A stretch of 64,000 bases of DNA, taken from contig OZ025790.1 of assembly GCA_964019425.1 (NCBI GenBank), positions 1,240,001 through 1,304,000 of the forward strand. The letters run 5' to 3'. Positions 54,374 to 63,865 of this stretch are shown piece after piece; position 1 is the stretch's first letter; the number at the start of each line of letters is the position of its first letter. Below the pieces are notes generated by a model. That model ran no database searches, had not been told where the DNA came from, and worked only from the letters and a program-made list of their open reading frames with translations. The stretch comes from Flectonema sp. DT1601. Its lineage: Eukaryota > Euglenozoa > Diplonemea > Diplonemida > Diplonemidae. The translations under genes and the position numbers were made by a program.

Positions 54374-55816
54374 ATGAAGTCAATGTTGGTTGCTGGACTC
54401 GTCGCGACTGGTTTCGCGGCGAAGGATGCTGATCTGGTTAAACAGGTCCCTGGATTCCAAGAGACATCATTCAAAGTGTACTCTGGTTATTTAACTGTGA
54501 AGGGACCATTTAAGCAGAACGACTACGATGAATTAAATATCCATTACCAGTTGGACACTTCTCAGGGAAGCAGCAACGACCCAGTTGTAACATGGCACCA
54601 GGGTGGACCAGGAGGTTCATCTTTGTACGGAGCTTACACAGAGATGGGATACTTTCAGGTTTCTGACTCTGGTCCATTCGTTAACCCACACGCATGGAAT
54701 AAGAGAGCTCACATGCTCTACTTAGAATCACCTGCTGGGTCATCTGATCCAATCGGATTCTCAACCTGCTCCAAGAATGGTCAGATTCAGCCAGTTTGCT
54801 CTTGGAATGATACTTCCCAGGCTGAGGCTTACGCACATACGTTGTTGACCTTTTACCAAAACTTCCCTGAGTACAAATCCAATGACTTGTACCTCACTGG
54901 TGAGTCTTACGCTGGACAGTACATTCCAAACATTGCTTACTACATTACTTCAAACATGGAGGCTCAGTTCAGCAACTTGAAGGGAATTGCTGTCGGAAAC
55001 GGATGCTGGGGAGGGTCTGCCAACCAAGTCTCATGCAACGGTCCACACGCTGAGCGTAATGACGTTGACTTGTTTTTTGGAAAGGGTCTCGTAGCGAAGA
55101 AGCTCAAGGAGGAGATCTATGACTCATGTGGATACACAGGAAAGGTTAAGGATCCAGTTAGATGTGGTATTGCATTTGATAAGATGGACCAAGAAGTAGG
55201 ACCTCACAACGTGTATGATATTTATGACAACTGCCCAGATGCTGCTCTCTGGATGGAAGCTTCAGGTAAGACCATGTCCTGGTTGAGAAACCATCTTCGT
55301 GAAAACATGAACACCCCAAACATCCACCAGCTTACAAAAGAACTTGGTGGAGGATACGACTGGGCCTGTGGTGGAATGCCACAAACAAAAGACTTCTTCT
55401 CAAGAAAGGAAGTCCAGGAAGCCCTCCATCTTGGAAGACCAGAGCAGTCCAGATTCAGCTATGACTCATCTGGTCCAGCTTCTATTACATTGTACCCAAC
55501 TTTGGCAAAGAAGCTTCGCGTATTGATTTACAATGGTGACTCTGACTCCTGTGTGCCATACAACGGAAACGAGGAATGGACTACTGGTTTGGCCTCAGCA
55601 GGAATCTTGAAGGAAAAGAAAGCTTGGCATCCATGGTTTATCACCCCAGGAGCACCAGTCCCAGCTGGTTACGCCACCAGCTACAATGTTACCGGAGCTC
55701 CAACTAAGGACTTCACCTTCATCACCATTCGTCTTGCTGGGCACATGGTTCCTAACTTCCAGCCTGCTGCTGCTTATGCGTTCTTCGACAGATACATGTC
55801 TGGCAAGGATTTCTAA
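54374..55816 (+). CDS. Serine carboxypeptidase (peptidase family S10)
   Basis: The 480-residue protein begins with a short signal peptide (about 1-15) and contains all S10 landmarks: the oxyanion-hole segment WHQGGPGGSS (74-83), ESPAGSSDPIGFS, the nucleophile S178 in GESYAGQY, D389 in YNGDSDSCVPYNG and H457 in AGHMVPNFQP. It removes C-terminal residues from peptides at acid pH, probably in lysosome-like vacuoles or after secretion. Paired cysteines are consistent with a secreted enzyme. Codon use differs from its neighbours: CCA for proline, GGA for glycine and AAG for lysine dominate, with many C-ending codons, suggesting a highly expressed gene. It is a single exon of normal family length. 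Confidence 0.95.
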   Translation: MKSMLVAGLVATGFAAKDADLVKQVPGFQETSFKVYSGYLTVKGPFKQNDYDELNIHYQLDTSQGSSNDPVVTWHQGGPGGSSLYGAYTEMGYFQVSDSGPFVNPHAWNKRAHMLYLESPAGSSDPIGFSTCSKNGQIQPVCSWNDTSQAEAYAHTLLTFYQNFPEYKSNDLYLTGESYAGQYIPNIAYYITSNMEAQFSNLKGIAVGNGCWGGSANQVSCNGPHAERNDVDLFFGKGLVAKKLKEEIYDSCGYTGKVKDPVRCGIAFDKMDQEVGPHNVYDIYDNCPDAALWMEASGKTMSWLRNHLRENMNTPNIHQLTKELGGGYDWACGGMPQTKDFFSRKEVQEALHLGRPEQSRFSYDSSGPASITLYPTLAKKLRVLIYNGDSDSCVPYNGNEEWTTGLASAGILKEKKAWHPWFITPGAPVPAGYATSYNVTGAPTKDFTFITIRLAGHMVPNFQPAAAYAFFDRYMSGKDF

Positions 55817-56287
55817 GACTTCTTTAACACTTATGAAAGTGAAAGGTTAGTCACAAGAATTTAAGAGGAAAAAGAAAAAACGGCCTCACAGGTTTTCTAT
55901 TTTCTTTTTTTTTTGTTTGTTTTATTTAATCCCCGTACCTGTGAGTTTTGGAGTTGGAATTCCTTAAGGAATTTCTGATTCCAATATACCCGACCCTATT
56001 TTTTTTGCGTTGAAAACAAGTGTGTTTGTGTTCCCATTCTGTTTCCTTGTTTAAGCATCGAATTAGCGAAAAACAATTTTTTCTTCTCTCTTTTTATTTT
56101 TTTTTTATAAACATTTGTGGGTCTTTCTGAGATCCATTTTTTTGGTTTAAAAAAAAAGAAAAAGAAAAAAAACGATCGGTTTTCCCCCCGTTGTGTGGAT
56201 ATGTTTTTATGACACCCCGTCCGCTCTTCTTGGTTACCTTTACATCAAAGTGATACTATCTCCCTTTACACACACACAGTAACATAA
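55817..56287 (+). other. Spacer with a palindrome after the carboxypeptidase gene
   Basis: The 471 bases include a 16-base perfect palindrome AATTCCTTAAGGAATT near 55959-55974, itself inside an inverted TTGGAAT/ATTCCAA pair. Otherwise T and A runs. CACACACACAG 9 bases before the next ATG is the likely acceptor. Confidence 0.5.
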
Positions 56288-57583
56288 ATGATGGTTACAT
56301 CATTATCCCTACAGGGAAGCATAACACCGCTGTCTGTTACGTCATTCGATGGTTGCTGTGATGATGTTTGTGTTGGTCCTAATACAACCGTCTACCACGT
56401 GAAAGAACAAATTGCTGAGATTCAAGGTATCAATCCGGCCTATTTCGTTATGACTTATGCTGGAGAAGTACTACAAGAAAGTAAATTAATAACTGGATAT
56501 GGTGTCAGTGATGGTGATCAATTCGTAATGGAGCATTCCGACTTCGCCGTTGCCTTAATCGAACTCGGTGACATAAAACCAACAGCGGAAAACCTAGTTC
56601 GAGAAGCAAGAGAAGGAGGAACAATGGTTGGATGGTTAATAAAAGCAGGCGTACCCGTAGATGCTGAAAACTCACAAGGACTAACTGCTCTGGTTGCCGC
56701 CTGCTCATCACACAAACGACGGGATGATATTGTAAGAAAACTACTTGACAGCGGAGCTCAAGTAAATAAATTAAATGACACAGGATCTACCCCTCTACGT
56801 CTTGCAGCTTGTCAAGGCCACCCCAGCATTGTTCAGCTTCTTATAAATAAAGGAGCAGATATTAATAAGTGTGGTAAGGATGGGATTTCTCCTCTTAACT
56901 TTGCCTGTAGAAACGGTCACGAAGAAGTAGTTCAGCAACTTATTTATTATAAAGCCGATGTGAACCAACCAAACAGAGATGGTTTTACACCTGTCTTCTT
57001 TGCGGCATTAAAAGGACATGATTCCATAGTTCAGCTTCTTCTTGATCATGGAGCTGAAATAAATAGTGTTAATAATAGAGGATTGACTCCACTGATAGCA
57101 GCTTGTGTAAACGGTTGGGAAAGAGTCGTTAAGGTCCTACTCCGCAGTCAGGCAAAGGTAGATCAGTGTTGCAGAAATGGCTGCTCACCTCTCTTCGCAG
57201 CAGCAAAAAATGGACACTTTGCGGTTGTCGTGTTGCTCCTTCGGTATAATGCTGAAGTTGATTTCATAACAGAGAATGGATACACACCTCTATTCGCTGC
57301 AGCAAAACATGGACACCTTCCAGTTGTAAACTTTTTAATTAGCAGGGGAGCCAGTGCCAACAGATTAAGTAAAAATAACTGTACTCCACTAGCGGCTGCT
57401 GTGGAATGTGGACACACAAGTGTTGTTGAAGAGCTTATCAAAAGAGGTGCGGATGTAAATAAGAAATACCGTGGACAAACACCTTTAAGAATAGCTACGG
57501 TTGCGGGCAATGAAACAGTTAAAAAACTATTATTGGAAAACGGAGCCGTTGAATTTTCAAATAGCTGTTGTTGCATTGCTTAG
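56288..57583 (+). CDS. Ubiquitin-like/ankyrin-repeat protein with CaaX-like C-terminus
   Basis: The 431-residue protein starts with a ubiquitin-like domain (about 5-82; VYHVKEQIAEIQGINPAYF, TYAGEVLQESKLITGYGVSDGD), followed by about nine ankyrin repeats from residue 120 to 420, recognisable by units such as DGISPLNFACRNGHEEVVQQL and GYTPLFAAAKHGHLPVVNFL. It ends SNSCCCIA: the last four residues, CCIA, fit a CaaX box with an Ala end, which favours farnesylation, and the preceding Cys residues could be palmitoylated. A membrane-anchored adaptor is inferred; the UBL could contact proteasome or ubiquitin-binding partners. The window also encodes the prenyltransferase alpha subunit and a DHHC enzyme that could perform these changes, but that link is only inference. 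Confidence 0.88.
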   Translation: MMVTSLSLQGSITPLSVTSFDGCCDDVCVGPNTTVYHVKEQIAEIQGINPAYFVMTYAGEVLQESKLITGYGVSDGDQFVMEHSDFAVALIELGDIKPTAENLVREAREGGTMVGWLIKAGVPVDAENSQGLTALVAACSSHKRRDDIVRKLLDSGAQVNKLNDTGSTPLRLAACQGHPSIVQLLINKGADINKCGKDGISPLNFACRNGHEEVVQQLIYYKADVNQPNRDGFTPVFFAALKGHDSIVQLLLDHGAEINSVNNRGLTPLIAACVNGWERVVKVLLRSQAKVDQCCRNGCSPLFAAAKNGHFAVVVLLLRYNAEVDFITENGYTPLFAAAKHGHLPVVNFLISRGASANRLSKNNCTPLAAAVECGHTSVVEELIKRGADVNKKYRGQTPLRIATVAGNETVKKLLLENGAVEFSNSCCCIA

Positions 57584-58180
57584 TTACTATTTTACACGTT
57601 TTTTTTGCATCTCGGCTGAAACTTTTTTTTATTCATTTATTTATTTTTTTTCTTATCGTATCGGATGATGAAGTGTTCATCTATTCAGCGTTGATTCGCA
57701 AAAGAAAACAGAAAAGATCTCATCTTTACAGAGAGATTTCACCCTTCGATGCCCTTTTCGTTATTATTTTTTTCCTCCCTCTATCTCTCTCTCTCTTTTT
57801 TAAAATAATTTGTTGCTCTTTGCTTGTTTAATTTATAACAACTGCAATACGTGACAATTACTGTATGTCTACAGTGAATTACGCAATTGCGCATTGTATC
57901 TCTGATTTGCCATTCCTCTCAACCAGGTTTGGCCTGGCCTGTTTAATCACAATATCAAGTTACCTTCTATCTATCATAATGCCCAAAACAATCATATCCA
58001 GGGTTCCCCAAGACTGGTGTGATACAGACTACTAGATTCGACAACTTCTGGATACTCATACCGACATTTATTATGTTAGGTATGAGTGTGTGTTAAATTG
58101 TAGTTTGCATTTATTTTATATGTGTCGAGGTATAAATTTAATAAAATATTTTTCACAGATAGGTATCCTACTCTCACAAC
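57584..58180 (+). other. Spacer with a 9-bp inverted repeat upstream of the WW gene
   Basis: ACTCATACC (58054-58062) and GGTATGAGT (58079-58087) form a perfect 9-bp stem with a 16-base loop about 95 bases before the next ATG. ATTTTTCACAG at 58149-58159 is a likely acceptor. The remainder is T-rich; no gene is supported. Confidence 0.5.
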
Positions 58181-58708
58181 ATGACTTTGGCAGCGACACG
58201 TAGAATCAAACATGGCGGTATGGTTCCTGGAGGGTTGTTCTGCAACTCTGGATCGTCTTCCCCATTGGGAGGGAGTCCAAAGTCACCATTGCCACCAATG
58301 AGTATGCCTATGAGCCCACTGTCAACTAAAACATCGCACAAAACTACTTCTGCTTTTCCTGATGCAACACCACCGAGTGCTGTGCCTGCTGGATGGGAAG
58401 CATATTTTGATTTAAACCTTGGCATCACTTATTACTACAATGATTCAAATGACGAAACTCGTTGGGCTGTTGACTTCGGATGGCCTGAAGTACCACCTTG
58501 TCCTGATGTGTCTCCCTCACCAACAATATCAGAACCATCATCACCACTATCAAGTCGTATGATTCAAGGGGACAATAGATCTTTTGGTCTACTTACTGAG
58601 GAGGATGATGAAGTTGTTGATGGTTGGGCTGTAGGTGTTGACGCCACAACTGGTTCGCTCTTTAGATACCATGTACAAACAGGTGTTAGACGACCATACA
58701 TCACATAA
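58181..58708 (+). CDS. WW-domain protein
   Basis: This 175-residue protein has a Ser/Pro-rich N-terminus (SSSPLGGSPKSPLPPMSMPM) and a WW domain at about 66-100: GWEAYFDLNLGITYYYNDSN then ETRWAVDFGWP. The two defining tryptophans are W72 and W95 and the tyrosine triplet is 84-86. The proline usually two residues after the second W is displaced. WW domains bind proline-rich ligands. The tail is acidic then ends in a second weakly WW-like segment, DGWAVGVDATTGSLFRYHVQT, perhaps a degenerate repeat. Function beyond Pro-motif binding cannot be given. Confidence 0.8.
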   Translation: MTLAATRRIKHGGMVPGGLFCNSGSSSPLGGSPKSPLPPMSMPMSPLSTKTSHKTTSAFPDATPPSAVPAGWEAYFDLNLGITYYYNDSNDETRWAVDFGWPEVPPCPDVSPSPTISEPSSPLSSRMIQGDNRSFGLLTEEDDEVVDGWAVGVDATTGSLFRYHVQTGVRRPYIT

Positions 58709-61397
58709 TTGTGTTTTATATTAACGTTAGTTCAATTTTTTTTTTTTTTTTTTTTTTCTTTGTAACTCAAAAAAAAAAAGCAATTCATCAGTTTCACGGT
58801 GAATCAATCTAATTAAGTATCTACAATTTGGGAGAATTTTTTTATTTTTCCCCTTTTCCATTTTTTTTTTCTTTTTTTTTTTTTTGGGTTATGAAGTGTT
58901 TCCTTTGTTGCCGTCTTTTAAAAGAAATTTTTATATCAATTTCCTAACCCGTAGATATATTATTATGTTTCCTTTTTTTTTATTGTGGTAAATCACCTCC
59001 AAAAAGTTTTTAATAAACTTATTGAGAGTCAGCGTGTACCCCCCAGCGCACTTCCCCCCTATTTTTTTTTTTCTTTTTTTCTTCAAGTTTTATTAGTTAT
59101 AGTGCCGCTAACGTTGCGAGCTTATTTCTGGCTTCTGTTTGATTAGTATCGCGTCCAACATCTGATAATGAGCGGAGCTATGTTTGTTTTTCCCCCCTTT
59201 GAATTAATCAAAATTAATCTCGTATTCTAACTATCTAGTATCTGGCTGCATGCTTAACTGTTAACTGCAGCATTTATTCTACTCAAAAGTAAAGACAAGG
59301 AACGACTCACTTCGTTGTTATTCTGTTCTCGTTCGAATCTAGTGATCGTTTCCGATGACAAAACGTTCACTGAAACTACAGAAATTAGTTTCTTATGACG
59401 CCAATGAAACCAACGAAGACGTTACAATGACACCAAGTGAATAGGTCCATTGATGGTCTGCAAGGAGAAATAAATCAAACGAAAAAAAAAAAAAAAAATG
59501 GATGACGACAACTTCCTTGGATGGAAGCGACGCAAAAATATAAACTCAAATCTTAGTTAAATGAGAAGACATCGAAACTAAGGGTTTTAAATTGAACAAA
59601 AAAAAAAAAGCAAAATAAGCATTGCTAGCCCTATCCTGGCGAGCTCCGATGGATTTTTATCTTAGAACGATAGCAACTTCAACATAGAATAAAGTCCCTT
59701 AGAACTTACTGATGAAGGCCTAAAAAGGGACGAGTAGTATACTATTAAGGCGAAATTACATATTCTATTACCCTTTGATGTTGGGAAACTGTAGAAATGA
59801 ATATTTTTTTTCATTTTTTCTTCATATTTCTTTATATTTTTGAGTTGGTTCTTTTTCTAAAATAATAAAATAAATAATATTAACCTGCAATGCCGATTAG
59901 GAGGGGAAAAAGAGAAAAAAAAAAAAAAAAAAAAAGTAAATCAAATCTGATGGATGAGGTAACAGTGGTGGTTTCTCTCTTTTTTTTTTTTTTTTGAGCT
60001 TGTTACTTTTGATTATTTTTAGTATAAAAAGTATGTTATATTAAGCAATTTCAAAAGTCGTTTTTTTTTTTTTTTTTTTTTTGATTTTCTTTTTTTTTCA
60101 TTATTCAGTCAACGCCCCCCTTCCCTACCACACGTTCATCTTCCCTAGTAATATTTTTCTATCTCAGTTTTTTTTTTTTTATGTTGGGAGTGTGTTGCTC
60201 GACGACAGCTGAGGGCTTCCTGTCAGGTGCCTATATTTCTGATGTAGTTTGACACATCAGCCTCGGTTGCTAAACAGTTTGAGATTTCGGTTCCCTTCAT
60301 TAGTTTCGTCTTTGTATTAGTTCGCTAAGTTAGTTTTTTTTTCTTCTTTTTTTTCCTATTCTGATTTCGGTTGTAGTTTTTCCTTCTCGTTTTGGTCTCC
60401 AAAGCGAAATGCGACCTCGTCGTTTAGTTTCAAAACGTCTTCATCTACATCCATATCCCATGTGAGATTTGATTAACTATTTATAATTTAACTGTTTTGA
60501 GTTGTGACGACGACGGCTTAAAAGAAAACTCATATTTCAACTTTTCGGGTTGTGTGGTGCTATTTAACATCTCCTTGCAGGGGAGGGAAATATTCTCTCT
60601 CAAAGGTTTCCTCTGCAATGGAAGAATCACAACTCTAAGTTCTTAGTCCCGCACAAAGGGACTCTATGGAACATTTCTTTGTAATTTATCCTGCGGGGTC
60701 GACCGGGGACACCTGTCTTGCGACTCAGTCATCCAATTTTCTTTTTTTTTTTTTGTTTGTGTAGTTTGTACTTCTTGTTCTGGAGATTGCGAGCATAGCG
60801 AGTTCTCCGCTTGCTCTCTCACTCTCTCTCTTTAATTTTTGGTCTTTTTTTTTTGTTTTTTCTTTTGTCACAATTTGTAAAAAAAAAAAAAACGGAAGTA
60901 GAAAAAAACAAAACAAAACAAAAAACAATAAAATAAATAAAGTGGACATATACTTTATCACTTCTGTTATTGATTATTTTTTTCTCCCAATCCCCATTTC
61001 TCCATCTCAATTTCAAAAAAAAAAAATAAATAAAAATAGATTTTAATATTTATCTCATGGGTTGTTTTTGATCGAAATTTATCGCTTCTTGGACAGCCTT
61101 CTCTACTTCAGTTAATATTCTCGGTACAAGCTGTAAGTTTTCCTTGTACTTAAACTACTGGTGGAATGAGTCTCGTGTAGTGGGTTGTCTGTCTCCAAAT
61201 AGAATCTTTTTTTGGTTAATAAAAAAGCCACGGCTGTCTGATACCCGTCTTAGCTCTCCTGTGAAATAATCCCTTTTCTATGCGAGCGTTTTTTTTTTTT
61301 TTTTGATAATATTATTGAATTTTAAAAGTAATTTTTTTTTCCCCCCCTTCTCTTCCCTTCAAGTACTGTGTACTAACAAGTATATCAGTGTAGTCTT

Positions 61398-61682
61398 ATG
61401 GTTTCTTCTTCTTTGATATCGTGTGGGTGTGTTCAGTGTTGTGCATGTAAGGAAAGAAATGAAAACTTGCCGATAGAGAGTATGAGGGAACCACAATGGG
61501 AATGTCCTTTTCTACTTCCTCAAGCCATAAATTCAACTGGCTGCGACGTTGCCACTAGATGGACTATGGCATTAAAACCCAACTGTGTTATCCCAATAGA
61601 TGTAATGCTCACAGCCGCCTATCTTAGCCTGCATAAGGCCTGTGGGTTATTTTTAAAGCGTAGATCCCTGTACACTGAATAA
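61398..61682 (+). CDS. Weak small-ORF candidate
   Basis: The 94-codon frame encodes a Cys-rich N-terminus (SCGCVQCCACKE) and no recognisable domain. It lies in a stretch with few homopolymers and follows TATATCAG after a few bases. It is reported because it is free of low-complexity sequence, but it may be chance. Confidence 0.25.
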   Translation: MVSSSLISCGCVQCCACKERNENLPIESMREPQWECPFLLPQAINSTGCDVATRWTMALKPNCVIPIDVMLTAAYLSLHKACGLFLKRRSLYTE

Positions 61683-62407
61683 CCATTTTTTTTTCTTTTT
61701 TTAAAAACTTTCTATCCTGTCTGTTTTGTTTCTTATTTTCGAGTATTTTTCCCCCTTCCCTCTTTTCCCTGTGTGTTGCCCATTCTTAATTTGCCCTTGC
61801 GAAGTACAGCGGCAACAACAATGGATTGGGTCCTCTGTTGCTGTAAGTTACCCCGGTGCAAGGGGGAAAAAGAATGTTACGCAGGGGATCTTTTGAGATA
61901 TTCTCAAGGTAGTTTTTTTTTTTTTTCCCCATCTATTTTTATTTTTTCATTTTACTCGAACGTTTCAGGCTGTTGTCTCATCGCCACGTCCTCTGACTCT
62001 GATGCAGGCGAGGGTAGTATTTTGAAAATACATCGTTTTGGTGTATTGTTTTTTTTTACTGTTTTAATAGCATTGGTTCATTAATTGTATCGCACAACTT
62101 AACTTCAATGTGTGTTTTCTTTTCTTTTCTATTCTTTTTTTTTTTAAAAACTTTTCCTTTTTTATATTTTGATTTGGTACACTATCGCATAACAAACTAA
62201 TATTCTCGTTACAACAGCAATACTTAACTATGTTGATTTGTTTGAGAAAGCAAACACGATGAGTCAGGGTTGTTGTCCGAAGAAAGGTTGTCAAAGTTTC
62301 CCCACCTTTCTGATTTTACATTGCAACCAGGTTTTGTCCGAACCCTTGTTTGTCTTTACCTTCAATCTTAACATAATATTATACTTCTTTCTCAGGTGTA
62401 TATAGTG

Positions 62408-62557
62408 ATGGAAAGCGAATTACTGGATAGCAGTATTTTATGGGAAATCACAACCACAGAATATGTTGCACTATTCAGGAATCGGAAGCTGCTTTTCGGG
62501 GTTTTCCTTATTACTTTACGATTGTTGCCGCCGTTCGGAACACTTCAGCAATTTTAA
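62408..62557 (+). CDS. Candidate 49-residue small membrane protein
   Basis: The frame starts MESELLDSSILWEITTTEYV and has a hydrophobic stretch LLFGVFLITLRLL with flanking Arg/Lys, ending TLQQF before TAA. TTCTTTCTCAG lies 12 bases before the ATG, the same arrangement as at accepted genes. At this length chance is quite possible. Confidence 0.35.
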   Translation: MESELLDSSILWEITTTEYVALFRNRKLLFGVFLITLRLLPPFGTLQQF

Positions 62558-62602
62558 TAAATATTTTTGTCTTTCAGTAGATTACTAAAGAAGAGAAGTT
62601 CT

Positions 62603-62720
62603 AGTATTGGAAATCATTTTTTGTGTAGGTGTTCAGAAATCGCTTCTCTTGACCTTTCGGGTCTTAGCAGTGTCACCAGTATTGGAAGTCGTTTTTTGTC
62701 TGAGTGTTCACAAATCACTT
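62603..62720. repeat. Two-copy direct repeat, 75-bp period
   Basis: AGTATTGGAAATCATTTTTT at 62603 and AGTATTGGAAGTCGTTTTTT at 62678 begin two ~43-base copies that also share TGAGTGTTCA- or TAGGTGTTCA-type ends and CAAATC/GAAATC. A GACC-TTTC-GGGTC hairpin sits between them. Confidence 0.7.
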
Positions 62721-63012
62721 GGGTAACGAAACTCGGATAGCGCGCCTCCTCGTGGTGTTGCCTGGATGCACCTTGTGTGTAACTAGAGTGCTGACGTATT
62801 GTTGTTGCTGTGTATTCTTTTACCCCCGTTTTATTTTCCGGTAGCCTAACCTTTAAAAAAAAAGGACAACATAGCAGAAGGTCAGGTGATCCGGCCCGGG
62901 ATACTCAGGCACCCAGAGCTCACAGGGGCCACCGGGTTTTTATTTTTTCCTTAGTGGCATGATTTCCCTTTACCCCCATTTCCCTCAAACTTCCCCCGTT
63001 TAGTCTTTTCAC

Positions 63013-63093
63013 GCATGGGGGGATTATAAGTTCAGGTCGCCTGAAATGTATTAACAGTATCAGCCCCGCGAGTTACTCGGGGAGCTCCCATGC
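63013..63093. ncRNA. Possible three-way-junction structured RNA
   Basis: The arms GCATGGGGG (63013-63021) and CTCCCATGC (63085-63093) pair over 9 bp with one G-T. They enclose a perfect TTCAGG-TCG-CCTGAA hairpin (63031-63045) and a CCCCG/CGGGG stem (63064-63068 with 63078-63082) whose loop can pair further. The size, 81 bases, is tRNA-like, but the T-loop and D-loop consensus are missing. Strand and function are unknown. Confidence 0.35.
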
Positions 63094-63865
63094 AATGTGT
63101 GGAGAAAGAGGCCATCCCTCCCCCTACCTCTCTGCTTTACTACGTCGTTTTTTGTGTGTGGCATTTCTTTTCTTATATTCTTTTCTTTTCAATCTTGTTC
63201 CTTCACACGCTTCCCAAAAGCTGCGGATTTTGTAGAGCTTGTCAGTAGGTACGGGGTTGGTGACAGTGTAAAACTTTAGATTGGTTCGAATTTAGAGGAA
63301 CCGATCTCAGGAAGCGAAGTGGGGTGTGTACGCTGGGTCTGATGTACCGTTCCTGTAATCTGAGATATTTGGTTTATCACAGAGACCCACGAGGATATTG
63401 AGTCCTAAAGAGAGTTTGAGTTCAGACTGTTCCCAGTGCAGAAAAAAAAAAGAGAACTTTTTCTCAGAAAAAGCTGGTGATTTTGCAGCACGATCTTTCC
63501 TTTTAACAGTAACTCACAGAATGATCAGAGGCTGCTTCTGTATAGTTACGAGTTCTGGGATTGCTGTAACTCGTTGTTTCCTCGGTAGCGAAAGACATCT
63601 AATGTTCGAGATATTTGCATATCCCTGATGTATGCAGCTAAGTTAGAAGCGTTAATATTGAAATGAACTACTGATGTTACTTTTTTTTGCTAATGTTTTA
63701 AGTTGGTTAACTATTTTGACACAATACAGCATTTTCCCACCCCCCATGAAGCCTTCATCCTGTAGAATGTGGTCTCCGAATCACCATATTCGACAGCACA
63801 TACCAAGAAGCTAAATGCGATGCACATATTTATGTCCTTAGTTATTTACACTCACAGTTCTTTGA

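Larger units (their letters stand above)
58709..63865 (+). other. 5.2-kb largely non-coding region with structured patches
   Basis: From 58709 to about 61370 it is homopolymer-rich with nothing clear. From 61370 the complexity rises. A 94-codon frame at 61398-61682 and an ATG at 61821 opening 29 codons before a possible GT...CAG intron are weak coding candidates. A 49-codon frame lies at 62408-62557. A 43-base direct repeat occurs at 62603 and 62678. A G/C-richer segment with CCCGG/CCGGG arms ends in TTTTTATTTTTT at about 62934-62950. A three-stem fold lies at 63013-63093, and a 9-bp stem at 63279-63306. No tRNA passes inspection. Confidence 0.5.

Noticed and set aside
61821-62084. Frame starting MDWVLCCCKLPRCKG with a possible GTAGTT...TTTCAG intron
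   Set aside because: The donor lacks T at +4, the acceptor is not the A-rich ACAG type, and the remainder encodes poly-Phe; kept only as a remark.
63279-63310. GGTTCGAATTT resembling a tRNA T-arm
   Set aside because: The bases pair as a simple 9-bp hairpin; no acceptor, anticodon or D arm fits around it.
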